From an uncultured Bacteroidia bacterium (lineage in GTDB: Bacteria; Bacteroidota; Bacteroidia; Bacteroidales; Prolixibacteraceae): a stretch of 64,000 nucleotides of DNA. The notes below the pieces were generated by a model, which searched no databases, was not told the DNA's origin, and was given only the letters and a program-made list of their open reading frames with translations. Shown here one piece after another: positions 49,357 to 60,803 of this stretch. Every line of letters starts with the position of its first letter. Position 1 is the stretch's first letter. The position numbers and the translations under genes were made by a program. The stretch is taken from NCBI GenBank assembly GCA_903923905.1, contig CAIXZH010000054.1:51435-115434 (forward strand), read 5' to 3'.

Positions 49357-49396
49357 ATTATGGTAAAGACGCGTTTAAACGCGTCTCTACCATAAT
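49357..49396. repeat. 40-bp near-perfect palindrome between the two reductases
   Basis: The arms ATTATGGTAAAGACGCGTTT and AAACGCGTCTCTACCATAAT are inverted with one mismatch. In the 98-base gap between the two aldo/keto reductase genes. No T-run follows directly, so it is probably a REP-like repeat or RNA hairpin rather than a classical terminator. Confidence 0.65.
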
Positions 49397-49429
49397 CATA
49401 TATTGTATATAATTGATAATTAAACATAT

Positions 49430-50335
49430 ATGACTATTTCAAAATTTGACCGGCGTACGTTTATTGTAAAAAGTGCAGCCGGCATCGCTGTTGCCTCAGC
49501 CATTCCATATGTATTTTCGCAACCTGTATTTGCCGCCTCCAAGGCTGAGACAGTGGATGTCGTCGCATTGGGAAATACGGAGCTAAAGGTTTCAAGAATC
49601 GCCTATGGAACGGGCACAAGAGGATGGAAACATGAGTCGGACCAGACCCGTCTGGGAGTTAAAAAATTTGTCGAACTGTCACAATATTGTTTCGAAAGAG
49701 GGATCCGGTTTTTTGATGCAGCTGATATGTATGGCTCTCACAGTTATGTTAGTGAGGCGCTTAAAGTGCTTCCACGTGAGAAGGTTACGGTGTTATCAAA
49801 AATAATGACCTATACCCGCGAGGGGTGGTATGAGGCAGAACCCTTTGACAAATGCTTTGACCGGTTCCGCAAGGAGTTAAAAACCGATTATGTCGATATT
49901 TTACTCATGCATTGTATGGAGAACGGACAATGGCCAGCTGCAAACAAGTCGTTCATGGATGCAATGTCGAAGGCAAAACAGGATGGGTTGATTAAAGCAG
50001 TAGGAGTATCATGCCATAACTATGAAGCCATGGTTGAAGCAGCTTCAAACCCATGGGTAGATGTTATGTTAGCCAGGATTAATCCCTATAGTGTACGAAT
50101 GGATGGTACTCCGGATAAGATTATGTCGGTTCTTGAGACAGCCCGGAAAAATGGCAAAGGGATTATTGGGATGAAAATTTTTGGTTGCGGGGATCTTGTG
50201 AAGGAAAATGAGCGGGAGCAATCGCTGAATTTTGCAATAAAAAGCGGCAATGTTCATTGCATGACCCTTGGGGTGGACAATAAAGAACAGGTGGATGACA
50301 ACGTTAGCCGGGTTATGCGGATTGCCAGGGGTTAA
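49430..50335 (+). CDS. Tat-exported aldo/keto reductase (copy 2)
   Basis: 301 residues. Tat signal FDRRTFIVKSAAGIAVASAIPYVFSQPVFA. Catalytic residues FFDAADMYGS (Asp, Tyr), LSKIM (Lys) and ILLMHCM (His). The wording GLIKAVGVSCHNYEAMVEAASNPWVDVMLARINPYSVRMDGTPDKI follows copy 1 almost residue by residue, and the ends match too (MTLGVDNKEQVDDNVSRVMRIARG against MTLGLESIAQVDDAVDRVMRIAKG). Tandem duplication is the simplest origin. Confidence 0.9.
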   Translation: MTISKFDRRTFIVKSAAGIAVASAIPYVFSQPVFAASKAETVDVVALGNTELKVSRIAYGTGTRGWKHESDQTRLGVKKFVELSQYCFERGIRFFDAADMYGSHSYVSEALKVLPREKVTVLSKIMTYTREGWYEAEPFDKCFDRFRKELKTDYVDILLMHCMENGQWPAANKSFMDAMSKAKQDGLIKAVGVSCHNYEAMVEAASNPWVDVMLARINPYSVRMDGTPDKIMSVLETARKNGKGIIGMKIFGCGDLVKENEREQSLNFAIKSGNVHCMTLGVDNKEQVDDNVSRVMRIARG

Positions 50336-50410
50336 TTTTATTTGTCTTTAAGTGGGGCAAATCTGTTACTCTGATTAAAGATAAAGGTGCGTAGCACAGA
50401 AATTTTGGTA

Positions 50411-50440
50411 AAAAAAAGCATTGCAGATTTTCTGCAATGC
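50411..50440 (-). terminator. Rho-independent terminator downstream of the RRM gene
   Basis: On the minus strand GCATTGCAGA pairs with TCTGCAATGC around a short loop and is followed by seven T (50411-50417). It lies 124 bases past the stop of the RNA-binding protein gene and also 76 bases beyond the plus-strand reductase. Confidence 0.85.
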
Positions 50441-50563
50441 CTATGAAGTAAATTAAGTTTTAGAACGTATCTTTAAGTTTGGATTATCTAAGTGAAAACG
50501 ACACGAAAATACTTCAAACGACAACTGCAAGAACATCAGGCAGTTAATCTGCGTTCGCCCGGC

Positions 50564-51040
50564 TTAATAACTTGCCCTACGGCTTCCGCCTCTGTCACCA
50601 CCGCCGGCACTACTACCGCCACGATTGAAACCGCCACGGTCACCGCCACGGTCACCACCACGATCACCTCCGCCTGTGCCGCCACCACGATTGTAGCCAC
50701 CGCCACCGCCGCCAGCGCCACGATTAAAACCGCCACCGCCGCCACCGCCACGGTTAAAACCGCCGCCGCCGCCACCTGGACGTCTTGTTCCATCTTTGGG
50801 TTTTTCAATTGATTCGTTCACAACGATTGTGCGACCATCAACTTCTGCACCATTAAGTTCTTCAATAGCCTTTTTGGCCTCTTCGTCATTCGGCATTTCA
50901 ATAAAACCGAATCCTTTGCTCCTTCCGGAAAATTTGTCTGTGATGATTCTTGCTGAAGCTACTTCGCCGTACTCTTCAAAAAACCCTTTTAATTCTGCCT
51001 CTTCTAAGCTAAATGGCAGACTTCCTACGAAAATGTTCAT
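50564..51040 (-). CDS. RRM RNA-binding protein with glycine-rich tail
   Basis: 158 residues from the ATG at 51040 (a longer start 63 bases upstream adds a hydrophobic stretch that does not belong to the family). One RNA recognition motif, residues ~1-80: RNP2 NIFVGSL and RNP1 SKGFGFIEM. The tail (~90-158) is made of GGGGGFNRGG-type repeats ending GGDRGGSRRASY. Cytosolic protein of the small RRM family that is abundant in Bacteroidota and linked to RNA chaperone functions. Its repetitive codons yield a misleading open frame on the plus strand at 50492-50812. Confidence 0.88.
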   Translation of the reverse strand: MNIFVGSLPFSLEEAELKGFFEEYGEVASARIITDKFSGRSKGFGFIEMPNDEEAKKAIEELNGAEVDGRTIVVNESIEKPKDGTRRPGGGGGGFNRGGGGGGGFNRGAGGGGGGYNRGGGTGGGDRGGDRGGDRGGFNRGGSSAGGGDRGGSRRASY

Positions 51041-51321
51041 AATTACAGTAACTAAAATTAATGGTAAATAATCCGATGTAAAAATAATGAATATTAGTTG
51101 CAAAAACCAATTCTCAATTATATTTTAAAATAATTTTAAACGATAGATTATCAGGTGTATACATGCATTCAGAAAGCACTGTTTGGACTGATTCTGAGTT
51201 TTGGGCGCCCTCCCTGATCATTTATTCAGTAAATTGAAAGTCAGATTAATGCAAACAGCCGGGTTTTTCATCTCTGGTGTTTACAATAAATTTTCGTCTT
51301 GGTGCAAAAGTTTTTTTCATG

Positions 51322-51329
51322 TAAGTTTG
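51322..51329 (+). promoter_or_regulatory. Promoter of ffh (-7 element)
   Basis: TAAGTTTG matches TAnnTTTG. TTGG at 51299-51302 is at the right distance for a -33 element. The start of ffh is 23 bases downstream. The rest of the 312-base spacer from 51041 shows no gene. Confidence 0.55.
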
Positions 51330-51352
51330 TAATCTTAAAATTTGAATAAGAA

Positions 51353-52687
51353 ATGTTTGAAAATCTTACGGATAAGCTTGAGAAATCGTTCAAGCTGCTA
51401 AAGGGGCAAGGAAAGATTACCGAAATTAATGTTGCCGAAACGTTAAAAGAGGTTCGCAGGGCGTTGCTTGATGCGGATGTCAATTATAAAATTGCCAAGG
51501 ATTTCACTGCAAAAGTGAAAGAAAAGGCTTTAGGACAAGAGGTTCTGAAGGCTCTTAATCCGGGACAGGTTATGGTGAAGATCGTTCACGATGAGCTCAT
51601 TGAGCTAATGGGTGGTCAAACGGTCGATATCAACCTTAAGGGAAGTCCTGCCGTTATATTGATGGCAGGTCTTCAGGGATCAGGTAAGACGACTTTTTCG
51701 GGAAAATTGGCTAACAGGTTAAAAACCAAATCCGGGAAACGGCCTCTGCTGGTCGCCTGCGATGTCTATCGGCCAGCAGCTATTGAACAGCTTAAGATTG
51801 TCGGAGCTGCAATTGATGTTTCGGTTTATACTGAAGAGGGAAGTAAAGATCCGGTACGCATCGCCAAAGAGGCGATAAAATTTGCAAAACTGCACGGACA
51901 TGATGTTGTAATCATCGATACTGCCGGACGGTTGGCAATCGATGAGCAGATGATGAAAGAGATTGAGTCAATTAAATCGGCTGTTAATCCAGGTGAGATT
52001 TTGTTTGTGGTTGATGCAATGACTGGTCAGGATGCTGTAAATACCGCCAAAGAATTTAATGATCGTCTTGATTTTCATGGCGTTATTCTTACTAAGCTCG
52101 ATGGAGATACTCGTGGCGGAGCCGCTTTATCCATACGTTCAGTAGTCACTAAACCAATTAAATTTGTTGGGACCGGTGAAAAGATGGATGCCATTGATGC
52201 ATTTTATCCAAGCAGGATGGCCGACCGTATTCTTGGAATGGGTGATATTGTTTCATTGGTTGAAAGGGCTCATGAACAATTTGATGAGGAGGAAGCCCGT
52301 AAACTGCAGAAACGGTTGGCCAAGGATCAGTTCAACTTCGATGATTTTCTGAAACAGATTCAGCAAATTAAGAAAATGGGTAACCTCAAGGATCTTGCCA
52401 GCATGATTCCGGGAATGGGAAAAGCGATGAAGGATATTGAAATTGAGGATGATGCTTTTAAACACATTGAAGCCATTATCCATTCAATGACTAAAAAGGA
52501 GCGTGCCGATGCAAGTATTATTGATGGATCACGCCGTAAAAGAATCTCAACAGGTTCAGGTACAACCATTCAGGAAGTGAACCGTCTGCTTAAGCAATTT
52601 GCCGATACCCGAAAGATGATGAAGATGGTTTCCCAGGGTGGAAATATGCGAAATGCACTGGCACCGTCTAAAGGACGTCATCGTTAG
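51353..52687 (+). CDS. ffh: Signal recognition particle protein
   Basis: 444-residue SRP54 GTPase that binds signal sequences and 4.5S RNA and docks with FtsY. N domain (residues 1-85), G domain with GLQGSGKTT (106-114), DTAGR, TKLDGDTRGG and GTGEK, then the M domain (~300-440) with MIPGMGKAM and the RNA-binding SGTTIQEVNRLLKQF. Full length. Transcribed with folD 87 bases downstream, or separately. Confidence 0.97.
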   Translation: MFENLTDKLEKSFKLLKGQGKITEINVAETLKEVRRALLDADVNYKIAKDFTAKVKEKALGQEVLKALNPGQVMVKIVHDELIELMGGQTVDINLKGSPAVILMAGLQGSGKTTFSGKLANRLKTKSGKRPLLVACDVYRPAAIEQLKIVGAAIDVSVYTEEGSKDPVRIAKEAIKFAKLHGHDVVIIDTAGRLAIDEQMMKEIESIKSAVNPGEILFVVDAMTGQDAVNTAKEFNDRLDFHGVILTKLDGDTRGGAALSIRSVVTKPIKFVGTGEKMDAIDAFYPSRMADRILGMGDIVSLVERAHEQFDEEEARKLQKRLAKDQFNFDDFLKQIQQIKKMGNLKDLASMIPGMGKAMKDIEIEDDAFKHIEAIIHSMTKKERADASIIDGSRRKRISTGSGTTIQEVNRLLKQFADTRKMMKMVSQGGNMRNALAPSKGRHR

Positions 52688-52774
52688 TGAATTATGGAAT
52701 TCCTGAGTAGTTTTTAGTTCCACTTGCTCGGAAATTGGTTGGATTTATTTTAGATTGATATAATACAGATTACT

Positions 52775-53650
52775 ATGGTACTTATTGACGGGAAAAAGAC
52801 TTCTGAAATTTTACAGTCAGAAATTGCCGAAGAGGTGGTTAAAATCAAATTTCTTGGTGGAAAGATCCCCCATCTTGCTGCAGTATTGGTTGGCCATGAT
52901 GGCGGAAGTGAAACTTATGTCGCAGCCAAGGTTAAAGCCTGCGAGCGGGTTGGCTTTAAATCAACTTTAATCCGGTTCGAAGATAATGTGACTGAAGAAG
53001 AACTTTTAAAATGTGTCGCCAAACTAAATAATGATACAGACCTGGATGGTTTTATCGTTCAACTTCCATTGCCAAAACACATCTCGGAAGAGAAGATCGT
53101 TGAATCAATTAATCCCCGTAAGGATGTGGATGGTTTTCATCCTGTTAATGTCGGCAGGATGGTAGCAGGTGTTCCAGCATTTATTTCTGCAACTCCATTT
53201 GGAATCATGGAGCTGATCAAAAGGTATAAAATTGAAACATCGGGAAAAAATTGCGTGGTAATTGGACGAAGCAATATTGTTGGAAGACCAATGAGTATTC
53301 TTCTTTCTCAAAAGGGAATTGATTGTACTGTTACCTTATGCCATAGCAGGACTAAAAATCTTAAAGCAATCTGTGCCGAAGCAGATATTATTGTTGCAGC
53401 CTTGGGCATGGCAGAGTTTCTTACCGGTGATATGGTTAAGGAGGGTGCGGTAGTTATAGATGTAGGAATCACACGGATTAAATCGGACAAAACAAAATCG
53501 GGATGGAAATTATTAGGCGATGTAAAATTTGAAGAGGTAGCTCCGAAATGTTCGTATATTACCCCGGTTCCGGGAGGCGTAGGGCCAATGACCATAGCTT
53601 CGTTGCTTTATAATACACTTCTCTCCTCAAAAAAGGAGATTTACAAATAA
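52775..53650 (+). CDS. folD: Methylenetetrahydrofolate dehydrogenase/cyclohydrolase
   Basis: 291-residue bifunctional enzyme interconverting 5,10-methylene- and 10-formyl-THF in one-carbon metabolism. Active-site [15 protein letters not shown] (Tyr48, Lys52), QLPLPKHI, substrate loop DVDGFHPVN, the Rossmann [14 protein letters not shown] and PGGVGPMT at the C-terminus. Ends at a bidirectional terminator shared with dapA. Confidence 0.96.
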   Translation: MVLIDGKKTSEILQSEIAEEVVKIKFLGGKIPHLAAVLVGHDGGSETYVAAKVKACERVGFKSTLIRFEDNVTEEELLKCVAKLNNDTDLDGFIVQLPLPKHISEEKIVESINPRKDVDGFHPVNVGRMVAGVPAFISATPFGIMELIKRYKIETSGKNCVVIGRSNIVGRPMSILLSQKGIDCTVTLCHSRTKNLKAICAEADIIVAALGMAEFLTGDMVKEGAVVIDVGITRIKSDKTKSGWKLLGDVKFEEVAPKCSYITPVPGGVGPMTIASLLYNTLLSSKKEIYK

Positions 53651-53661
53651 TTGGTTTCGAA

Positions 53662-53708
53662 CTGACAAAAAAATGAGCTTTACAAACCACAGCTCATTTT
53701 TTTGTCAG
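53662..53708. terminator. Bidirectional terminator between folD and dapA
   Basis: A perfect 18-bp inverted repeat: CTGACAAAAAAATGAGCT (53662-53679) and AGCTCATTTTTTTGTCAG (53691-53708) around an 11-base loop. The A/T runs give a U-tail on both strands. The right arm contains the dapA stop codon (53705-53707). Confidence 0.85.
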
Positions 53709-54592
53709 CTATTTGAAATTGCTTTCATTTCATCAGCCAATATTCTGTAGGTGGTCTCAGTTACTGGAACAAGAGGCAGCCGAAGTACATTTTCGATAAT
53801 TCCTGCAGAATGTAAAGCTGCTTTTGCCCCGGCAGGGTTACCATCGATAAAAAGCGCATCGCAAATAGTTTGCAGCCTGAGGTGTAGTTGTGCTGCTTTC
53901 TTAAAATCCCCCTCAAGAGCGAGATGAGTCAGATCAGCAATTGCTTTTGGAATTGCATTTGCTGCCACTGAAATCACACCCTGGCCGCCAATGGCGATAA
54001 TTGGTAACAGGAGGCTGTCATCACCTGAAATTAAACTGAAATGTTCGGGTTTGTCACGAAGAATTTTAGTGATTTCATTGAAATTTCCTGATGCTTCTTT
54101 AGTTGCAATAACTTTCTCTGAATAATTTGCAAGGCGTAATGTGGTCTCCGCACTCATACTTACTGCGGTTCTGCCAGGTACATTATATAGAATTACAGGA
54201 AGGGGACTGACTTCTATAATGGCTTTATAATGTTGATATATACCTTCTTGTGTTGGTTTACTGTAATATGGGACGACTGAAAGAATAGCATCAACCTTTG
54301 AAAGGTTCATACTAAGCAGGTTGTCAATCACGTTTTGAGTATTATTGCTGCCAATACCAACTACAATTGGAACCCTACCATTAACGTGCTGGCACACAAA
54401 GTCTATGATCTGCTTTTTTTCGTCAGTGTTTAAAGCAGCAGTCTCAGCTGTTGTTCCTAAAATAATCAGATAATCCATTCCATTATTGATCTGATTATCA
54501 ACAATTTTCCCTAAACCTTCAAAATCAATTGACAGATTTGCCTTAAACGGGGTTATTAGTGCCACCCCAGCTCCAAGAAAACTTTTTCTCAT
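53705..54592 (-). CDS. dapA: 4-hydroxy-tetrahydrodipicolinate synthase
   Basis: 295 residues. Condenses pyruvate with aspartate semialdehyde, the first committed step of the diaminopimelate/lysine pathway. Schiff-base Lys165 in VIATKEASGN, Tyr136 in ILYNVPGRT, and the GTTAET (46-51) loop are present. Runs convergent with folD and follows the DUF6913 gene by 8 bases. The stop codon lies inside the shared terminator arm. Confidence 0.95.
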   Translation of the reverse strand: MRKSFLGAGVALITPFKANLSIDFEGLGKIVDNQINNGMDYLIILGTTAETAALNTDEKKQIIDFVCQHVNGRVPIVVGIGSNNTQNVIDNLLSMNLSKVDAILSVVPYYSKPTQEGIYQHYKAIIEVSPLPVILYNVPGRTAVSMSAETTLRLANYSEKVIATKEASGNFNEITKILRDKPEHFSLISGDDSLLLPIIAIGGQGVISVAANAIPKAIADLTHLALEGDFKKAAQLHLRLQTICDALFIDGNPAGAKAALHSAGIIENVLRLPLVPVTETTYRILADEMKAISNS

Positions 54593-54600
54593 ACGATAAT

Positions 54601-55143
54601 TTAACCCTTTTCGTTAATATTCTCCAAATAATAGATAATCTGTTCCAATAAGTAATGGCAATGGGGTCTCTCTGATACGTCAATATTTAAATCATAATAG
54701 TTTACTTCAGTCCCTTGCCACCCCACCTTAAATTGGGCAGAGGAATGAACAAGAATATATTGTAAGGCGATCGTCTTGGTAATCGAAAGATCAATCAGAA
54801 TATCAAACTGCTCCTGCGCAAACTGCATGATAGAGTTCGATTTGGGACGACCAAACAACGAAACATTTCGCTTATGAAGAAACCCTGAATTAGTGATGGT
54901 TGTCAACATCTCCAATTCGCGGCTCGAACGCACATGTGCAACTCCTTTAGGTTTTATCCCCTTTGACTTTAAGATCTTGCGTAGCGATTCGTATGCTTCA
55001 ATACTCCCTTCATCTGACGGATTCCACAGAATTCCAATATTTTTCGAATTTTTCAGCGTATTCAGCCTGATAATTCGTCTTTGATTCTGAAAAAAGGTCA
55101 GAAGTCGCCTACCTGCGTAATACTTTATTATTTTTCTAAACAT
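54601..55143 (-). CDS. DUF6913-type conserved protein
   Basis: 180 residues with a basic N-terminus and no signal; the wording NIGILWNPSDEGSIEAYESLRKILKSKGI, FGRPKSNSIMQFAQEQFDILIDLSI and LVHSSAQFKVGW fits the Bacteroidota-restricted family of unknown function I know as DUF6913. It sits between ligA and dapA, 8 bases before dapA, and is probably co-transcribed with it. A TAATTTTG -7-like element at 55151-55158 is immediately upstream. Confidence 0.75.
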   Translation of the reverse strand: MFRKIIKYYAGRRLLTFFQNQRRIIRLNTLKNSKNIGILWNPSDEGSIEAYESLRKILKSKGIKPKGVAHVRSSRELEMLTTITNSGFLHKRNVSLFGRPKSNSIMQFAQEQFDILIDLSITKTIALQYILVHSSAQFKVGWQGTEVNYYDLNIDVSERPHCHYLLEQIIYYLENINEKG

Positions 55144-55213
55144 ATTAGGCCAAAATTACAAATTCGGATGAAACCTCCATGATTTTTCAAAAATACTTAA
55201 AGAATGATAACTT

Positions 55214-57464
<2,251 letters not shown>

Positions 57465-57581
57465 GAAATTCACTAAATTATTTTTTGCTCTCGGGGAGAA
57501 TAGCAAAAGTGAACTGCAATTCATTGTTCTTCATTTTCACTATTAAACAGAAAACCGGTAAATAAACTTGACGATTCCGCT

Positions 57582-57797
57582 ATGGAAAAAGTTTGTCCGT
57601 GCTGTAACAGGTCGTTTGTTTGTCAAAACGATCAGATCGGGGAGTGTTGGTGCCTTTATGAACCAACAAACTCCGGTTTCAGGAAATTTCTTGCCGATAA
57701 TTTCTCAGGCTGTCTGTGTCGTCGATGCATTAATGATTTATACCAAAACTTTAGCATTGATGAACAACATTTAAAATTAAAAAATGAAAAAAATTAA
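57582..57797 (+). CDS. Cysteine-rich CWC family protein
   Basis: 71 residues with nine Cys: CPCC, FVC, ECWC and GCLCRRC, the pattern of the Cys-rich CWC family (CPxC at the start, the xCWC motif in the middle). No signal peptide, so cytosolic. Such a layout suggests zinc or another metal, or a role in B12 handling, but no function is established. It is the first gene after the riboswitch, and its end overlaps the start of the lipoprotein gene by 14 bases in another frame, so the two are coupled. Confidence 0.8.
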   Translation: MEKVCPCCNRSFVCQNDQIGECWCLYEPTNSGFRKFLADNFSGCLCRRCINDLYQNFSIDEQHLKLKNEKN

Positions 57798-58545
57798 AAA
57801 ACAGATCCTCGCATTACTTATGATTCTAGTGGTTTTTAACGCATGTAAAAAATCGAAAGGCGATTTTGCAGAAATTAAAACTATCGATTTTGAAAACCTT
57901 ACCCTCAGCGGTTTATCCTACTGGGATGGATCTGACGGTTCCGGTAAATTTAAGTCCGGGAATATGACCTTTGACAATAACTTTAATTCCATCTACGGAT
58001 CATGGGACTCATTTGTTTATTCCCAGCTTGCCGACACGATAACTTCCGGTTATACCAATCAATACAGCGTTTTTGATCATACAAACGGACTCAATAAGTT
58101 TGCCATTTATTATCCTCCTTTTACCGGTGATTCATTTGCTTCGTTTCCAAAAGATTCAGTTTATCTTGTGAAAAGTATCAATGTCTGTAATTCAACCTAC
58201 GCTGCCTTATCAATGAAATTCGGCGATGCTTCGTTTGCTAAGAAATTCGGCGGAACATCAGGGAATGACCCCGACTGGTTTAAAATGACTTTTATTGGAT
58301 ATAATTCTGCGGGTGATTCTGTAAAATCGGTTGACTTTTTTCTTGCCGATTATCGTTTCAGTGATAATTCAAAGGATTATATCATCCATAAATGGACAAC
58401 TGTTGATTTAACCCAACTTGGGAAAATTAATAAATTGACATTTCGGCTTTCATCTTCAGATAATGGCATGTGGGGAATGAATACCCCTTCCTATGTGTGC
58501 GTGGATAATCTGAAATACGAGGCTGTCACCCCTGGTGGTCTTTAA
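57784..58545 (+). CDS. DUF4465 lipoprotein, probable B12-binding surface protein (BtuH-like)
   Basis: 253 residues. A lipoprotein signal (MKKIKKQILALLMILVVFNAC, with Cys21 to be lipidated) is followed by a DUF4465-type beta-sandwich: DFENLTLSGLSYWDGSDGSGKF, SGNMTFDNNFN, WDSFVYSQLADT, VKSINVCNSTYAALSMKFGD, DWFKMTFIGYN, VDFFLADYRF and LTFRLSSSDNG. DUF4465 proteins include BtuH, a surface lipoprotein of gut Bacteroidota shown to bind cobalamin; the riboswitch in front of it fits that role. I did not see a BtuB-type TonB receptor in the window. Confidence 0.8.
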   Translation: MKKIKKQILALLMILVVFNACKKSKGDFAEIKTIDFENLTLSGLSYWDGSDGSGKFKSGNMTFDNNFNSIYGSWDSFVYSQLADTITSGYTNQYSVFDHTNGLNKFAIYYPPFTGDSFASFPKDSVYLVKSINVCNSTYAALSMKFGDASFAKKFGGTSGNDPDWFKMTFIGYNSAGDSVKSVDFFLADYRFSDNSKDYIIHKWTTVDLTQLGKINKLTFRLSSSDNGMWGMNTPSYVCVDNLKYEAVTPGGL

Positions 58546-58707
58546 ACGATTTGGCAATCTTATTCGGGTTATGGCTGCTGGTGTAATTTTCCTATATTAA
58601 TTATTGGTAAATTCCGAACATTTTTCGTCATTTTTCGTTAATTAGAATTGTATATTACAGAATAACGTGTTTTCTTTGTGATCTTAAATTTAGATTAATT
58701 ATAGATT

Positions 58708-59343
58708 ATGACAATTGCTAAAGATAAAATGGTTTCCGTCACTTACGAATTGAAGTTAGACGGTAAAGATGGTGATGTATTTGAAAAGGCCGGGAAAGAC
58801 AGTCCACTTGTATTTCTTTATGGTTCCGGTATGATGTTACCTGCCTTTGAACAAGCTCTTCTAAATAAGAAAGTCAATGATACTTTCGAAATATCGATAG
58901 CCGCAGTAGATGCCTATGGTGAAGTAAATGAAGAGGCTATAGTTGATCTTCCCAAACATATTTTTATGGTTGATGGTAAGATTGATGAAGAACTGATCAC
59001 ACCCGGGAACAGTGTTCCTATGATGTCGACCAGTGGACAGAGAATGGAAGGACTGGTTGTCTCAGTTGATGAGAACAGTGTTCAGATGGACTTTAATCAT
59101 CCATTAGCAGGTGAAGATCTTCATTTTACAGGTGAAGTTCTTGAAGTTCGCGATGCAACTCCTGAAGAGCTAAGCGTTATGTTTAGCTCCGGTTGTGGTT
59201 GTGGCAGCGGTGGGTGTGGTGAAGGCAAGGAGAGTGGCGGTTGTGGCAGCGGCTGTGGTTGTGGAGACAGTGAAGGTAGTCTGGAAAGTTGCGAAACCGG
59301 AAGCTGCAGTGATGGCAAAGGCGGGAGTTGCGGCTGTAATTAA
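58708..59343 (+). CDS. slyD: SlyD-like FKBP peptidyl-prolyl isomerase with Cys/Gly-rich tail
   Basis: 211 residues, no signal. The FKBP domain (residues ~1-70 and 130-160) encloses an insert-in-flap domain (~75-125), as in SlyD: VTYELKLDGKDGDVFEKAGKDSPLVFLYGSGMMLPAFEQAL .. GLVVSVDENSVQMDFNHPLAGEDLHFTGEV. Usual SlyD proteins end in a His-rich metal-binding tail; here residues ~165-211 are a Gly/Ser/Cys tail with ten Cys (SGCGCGSGGCG..) and no His. This suggests a metal ligand of thiolate type. The FKBP active-site wording and the gene length fit the family. Confidence 0.88.
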   Translation: MTIAKDKMVSVTYELKLDGKDGDVFEKAGKDSPLVFLYGSGMMLPAFEQALLNKKVNDTFEISIAAVDAYGEVNEEAIVDLPKHIFMVDGKIDEELITPGNSVPMMSTSGQRMEGLVVSVDENSVQMDFNHPLAGEDLHFTGEVLEVRDATPEELSVMFSSGCGCGSGGCGEGKESGGCGSGCGCGDSEGSLESCETGSCSDGKGGSCGCN

Positions 59344-59432
59344 ATATTTTAAACTGAATTTATTAAGATTCGGTAAAATTTCTTACTTTTATGAACCCGG
59401 AGTGAAAACTTCGGGTTTATTAATTTTTGAAT

Positions 59433-60506
59433 ATGAACACAATAGGAAGGATTTTTAGGCTGACCTCATTTGGTGAATCACATGGTGGCGCCATTGGAGG
59501 AGTTATTGATGGCTGTCCTGCAGGGTTAATTGTGGATTTAGATTTTATTCAGGGTGAATTGGACAGACGTAAACCCGGACAATCTCGTATTACTACTCAA
59601 CGTGCTGAAAGTGATAAAGTTGAATTTCTTTCTGGTATTTTTCAAGGTCAAACAACTGGAACGCCGATTGGATTTATCATAAGGAATCAGGATCAGCACT
59701 CGTCAGACTATAATGATTTGAAAGATGTCTACCGCCCATCTCATGCCGATTTTACGTATGATCAGAAATATGGAATGCGAGACCACCGCGGTGGAGGAAG
59801 ATCCTCTGCCCGTGAAACTATTGCGAGGGTAGTCGCAGGTTCAATTGCCAAACAGATGCTGGCAGGTTTAGGAATTACTATCAGGGCTTTTGTATCCCAG
59901 GTAGGAGAGATTTCATTAAGTAAATCATATCAGGAAATAGATTTTAGTCTGACTGAATCGAATATTGTCAGGTGCCCTGATCCTGAAACTGCCCTTAAAA
60001 TGATTGCCCGTATTGAGGAAGCAGGAAGAAATCACGATACAGTTGGAGGTGTTGTCAGCGGTGTAATCACTGGTGTTCCATCGGGATGGGGTGAACCTGT
60101 TTTTAATAAACTACATGCCGATTTGGGACATGCCATGCTGGGAATCAATGCTGTAAAAGGTTTTGAATATGGCTCAGGATTCGCTGGAACTGAACTTTCA
60201 GGGTCAAAACACAACGATATTTTCGTCAAAACAGGCGACAGGATAACCACCGTAACCAATCACTCGGGAGGAATTCAGGGAGGAATCTCCAATGGGCAGG
60301 ATATCTACTGGCGTGTTGCCTTTAAACCAATCGCTACATTATTAAAAGAGCAAAAGACAATTAATAAAGATCACCAGGAAACTACAGTAAATCCTAAAGG
60401 ACGACACGATCCCTGTGTTTTACCAAGAGCCGTTCCCATTGTTGAAGCGATGGCTGCGATTGTCCTGGCTGATCATTTTTTACTTAGCCGGTTATCAAAA
60501 ATTTAA
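59433..60506 (+). CDS. aroC: Chorismate synthase
   Basis: 357 residues from the ATG at 59433; an in-frame TTG 6 bases upstream is the alternative. Converts EPSP to chorismate, last step of the shikimate pathway, with reduced FMN. Signatures: [60 protein letters not shown] and [29 protein letters not shown]. Full length. Confidence 0.96.
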   Translation: MNTIGRIFRLTSFGESHGGAIGGVIDGCPAGLIVDLDFIQGELDRRKPGQSRITTQRAESDKVEFLSGIFQGQTTGTPIGFIIRNQDQHSSDYNDLKDVYRPSHADFTYDQKYGMRDHRGGGRSSARETIARVVAGSIAKQMLAGLGITIRAFVSQVGEISLSKSYQEIDFSLTESNIVRCPDPETALKMIARIEEAGRNHDTVGGVVSGVITGVPSGWGEPVFNKLHADLGHAMLGINAVKGFEYGSGFAGTELSGSKHNDIFVKTGDRITTVTNHSGGIQGGISNGQDIYWRVAFKPIATLLKEQKTINKDHQETTVNPKGRHDPCVLPRAVPIVEAMAAIVLADHFLLSRLSKI

Positions 60507-60596
60507 AAAAGTAATCTTTAACCTAATCATCAATGCAATAGCTTGATTTAATGATCTTTGAAATATAGTTATTTATCTAATCTTAATAAATTCAGA

Positions 60597-60776
60597 ATGG
60601 AAACAAAAGAAATCGTATTTAAGGCCCTAGAGGGTGCGGGGAAACCTTTAAAAGGTGGTGAAATTGCTGAAATCACAGGAATTGATAAAAAGGAGATCGA
60701 CAAGGTGATTAAGAAACTCGTCACCGAAGGTAAAATAAATTCACCGGTCCGGTGTTTTTATGCCCCTGTTAAATAG
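60597..60776 (+). CDS. Small winged-helix protein
   Basis: 59 residues from the ATG at 60597; an upstream frame extension to 60558 is not needed. Predicted helix-turn-helix and wing: METKEIVFKALEGAGKPLKGGEIAEITGIDKKEIDKVIKKLVTEGKINSPVRCFYAP. The fold resembles the small ArsR/MarR-like or archaeal winged helices found alone in Bacteroidota genomes, whose targets are not known. Lies 90 bases after aroC and 27 bases before the permease gene. Confidence 0.8.
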   Translation: METKEIVFKALEGAGKPLKGGEIAEITGIDKKEIDKVIKKLVTEGKINSPVRCFYAPVK

Positions 60777-60803
60777 CCGAAATAACCTTCAAACAGTCCG
60801 TTA

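Noticed and set aside
50492..50812. Thr/Ala-rich open frame on the plus strand and an Ala/Val-rich one on the minus strand
   Set aside because: Both are other-frame readings of the glycine-rich tail of the RRM protein gene.
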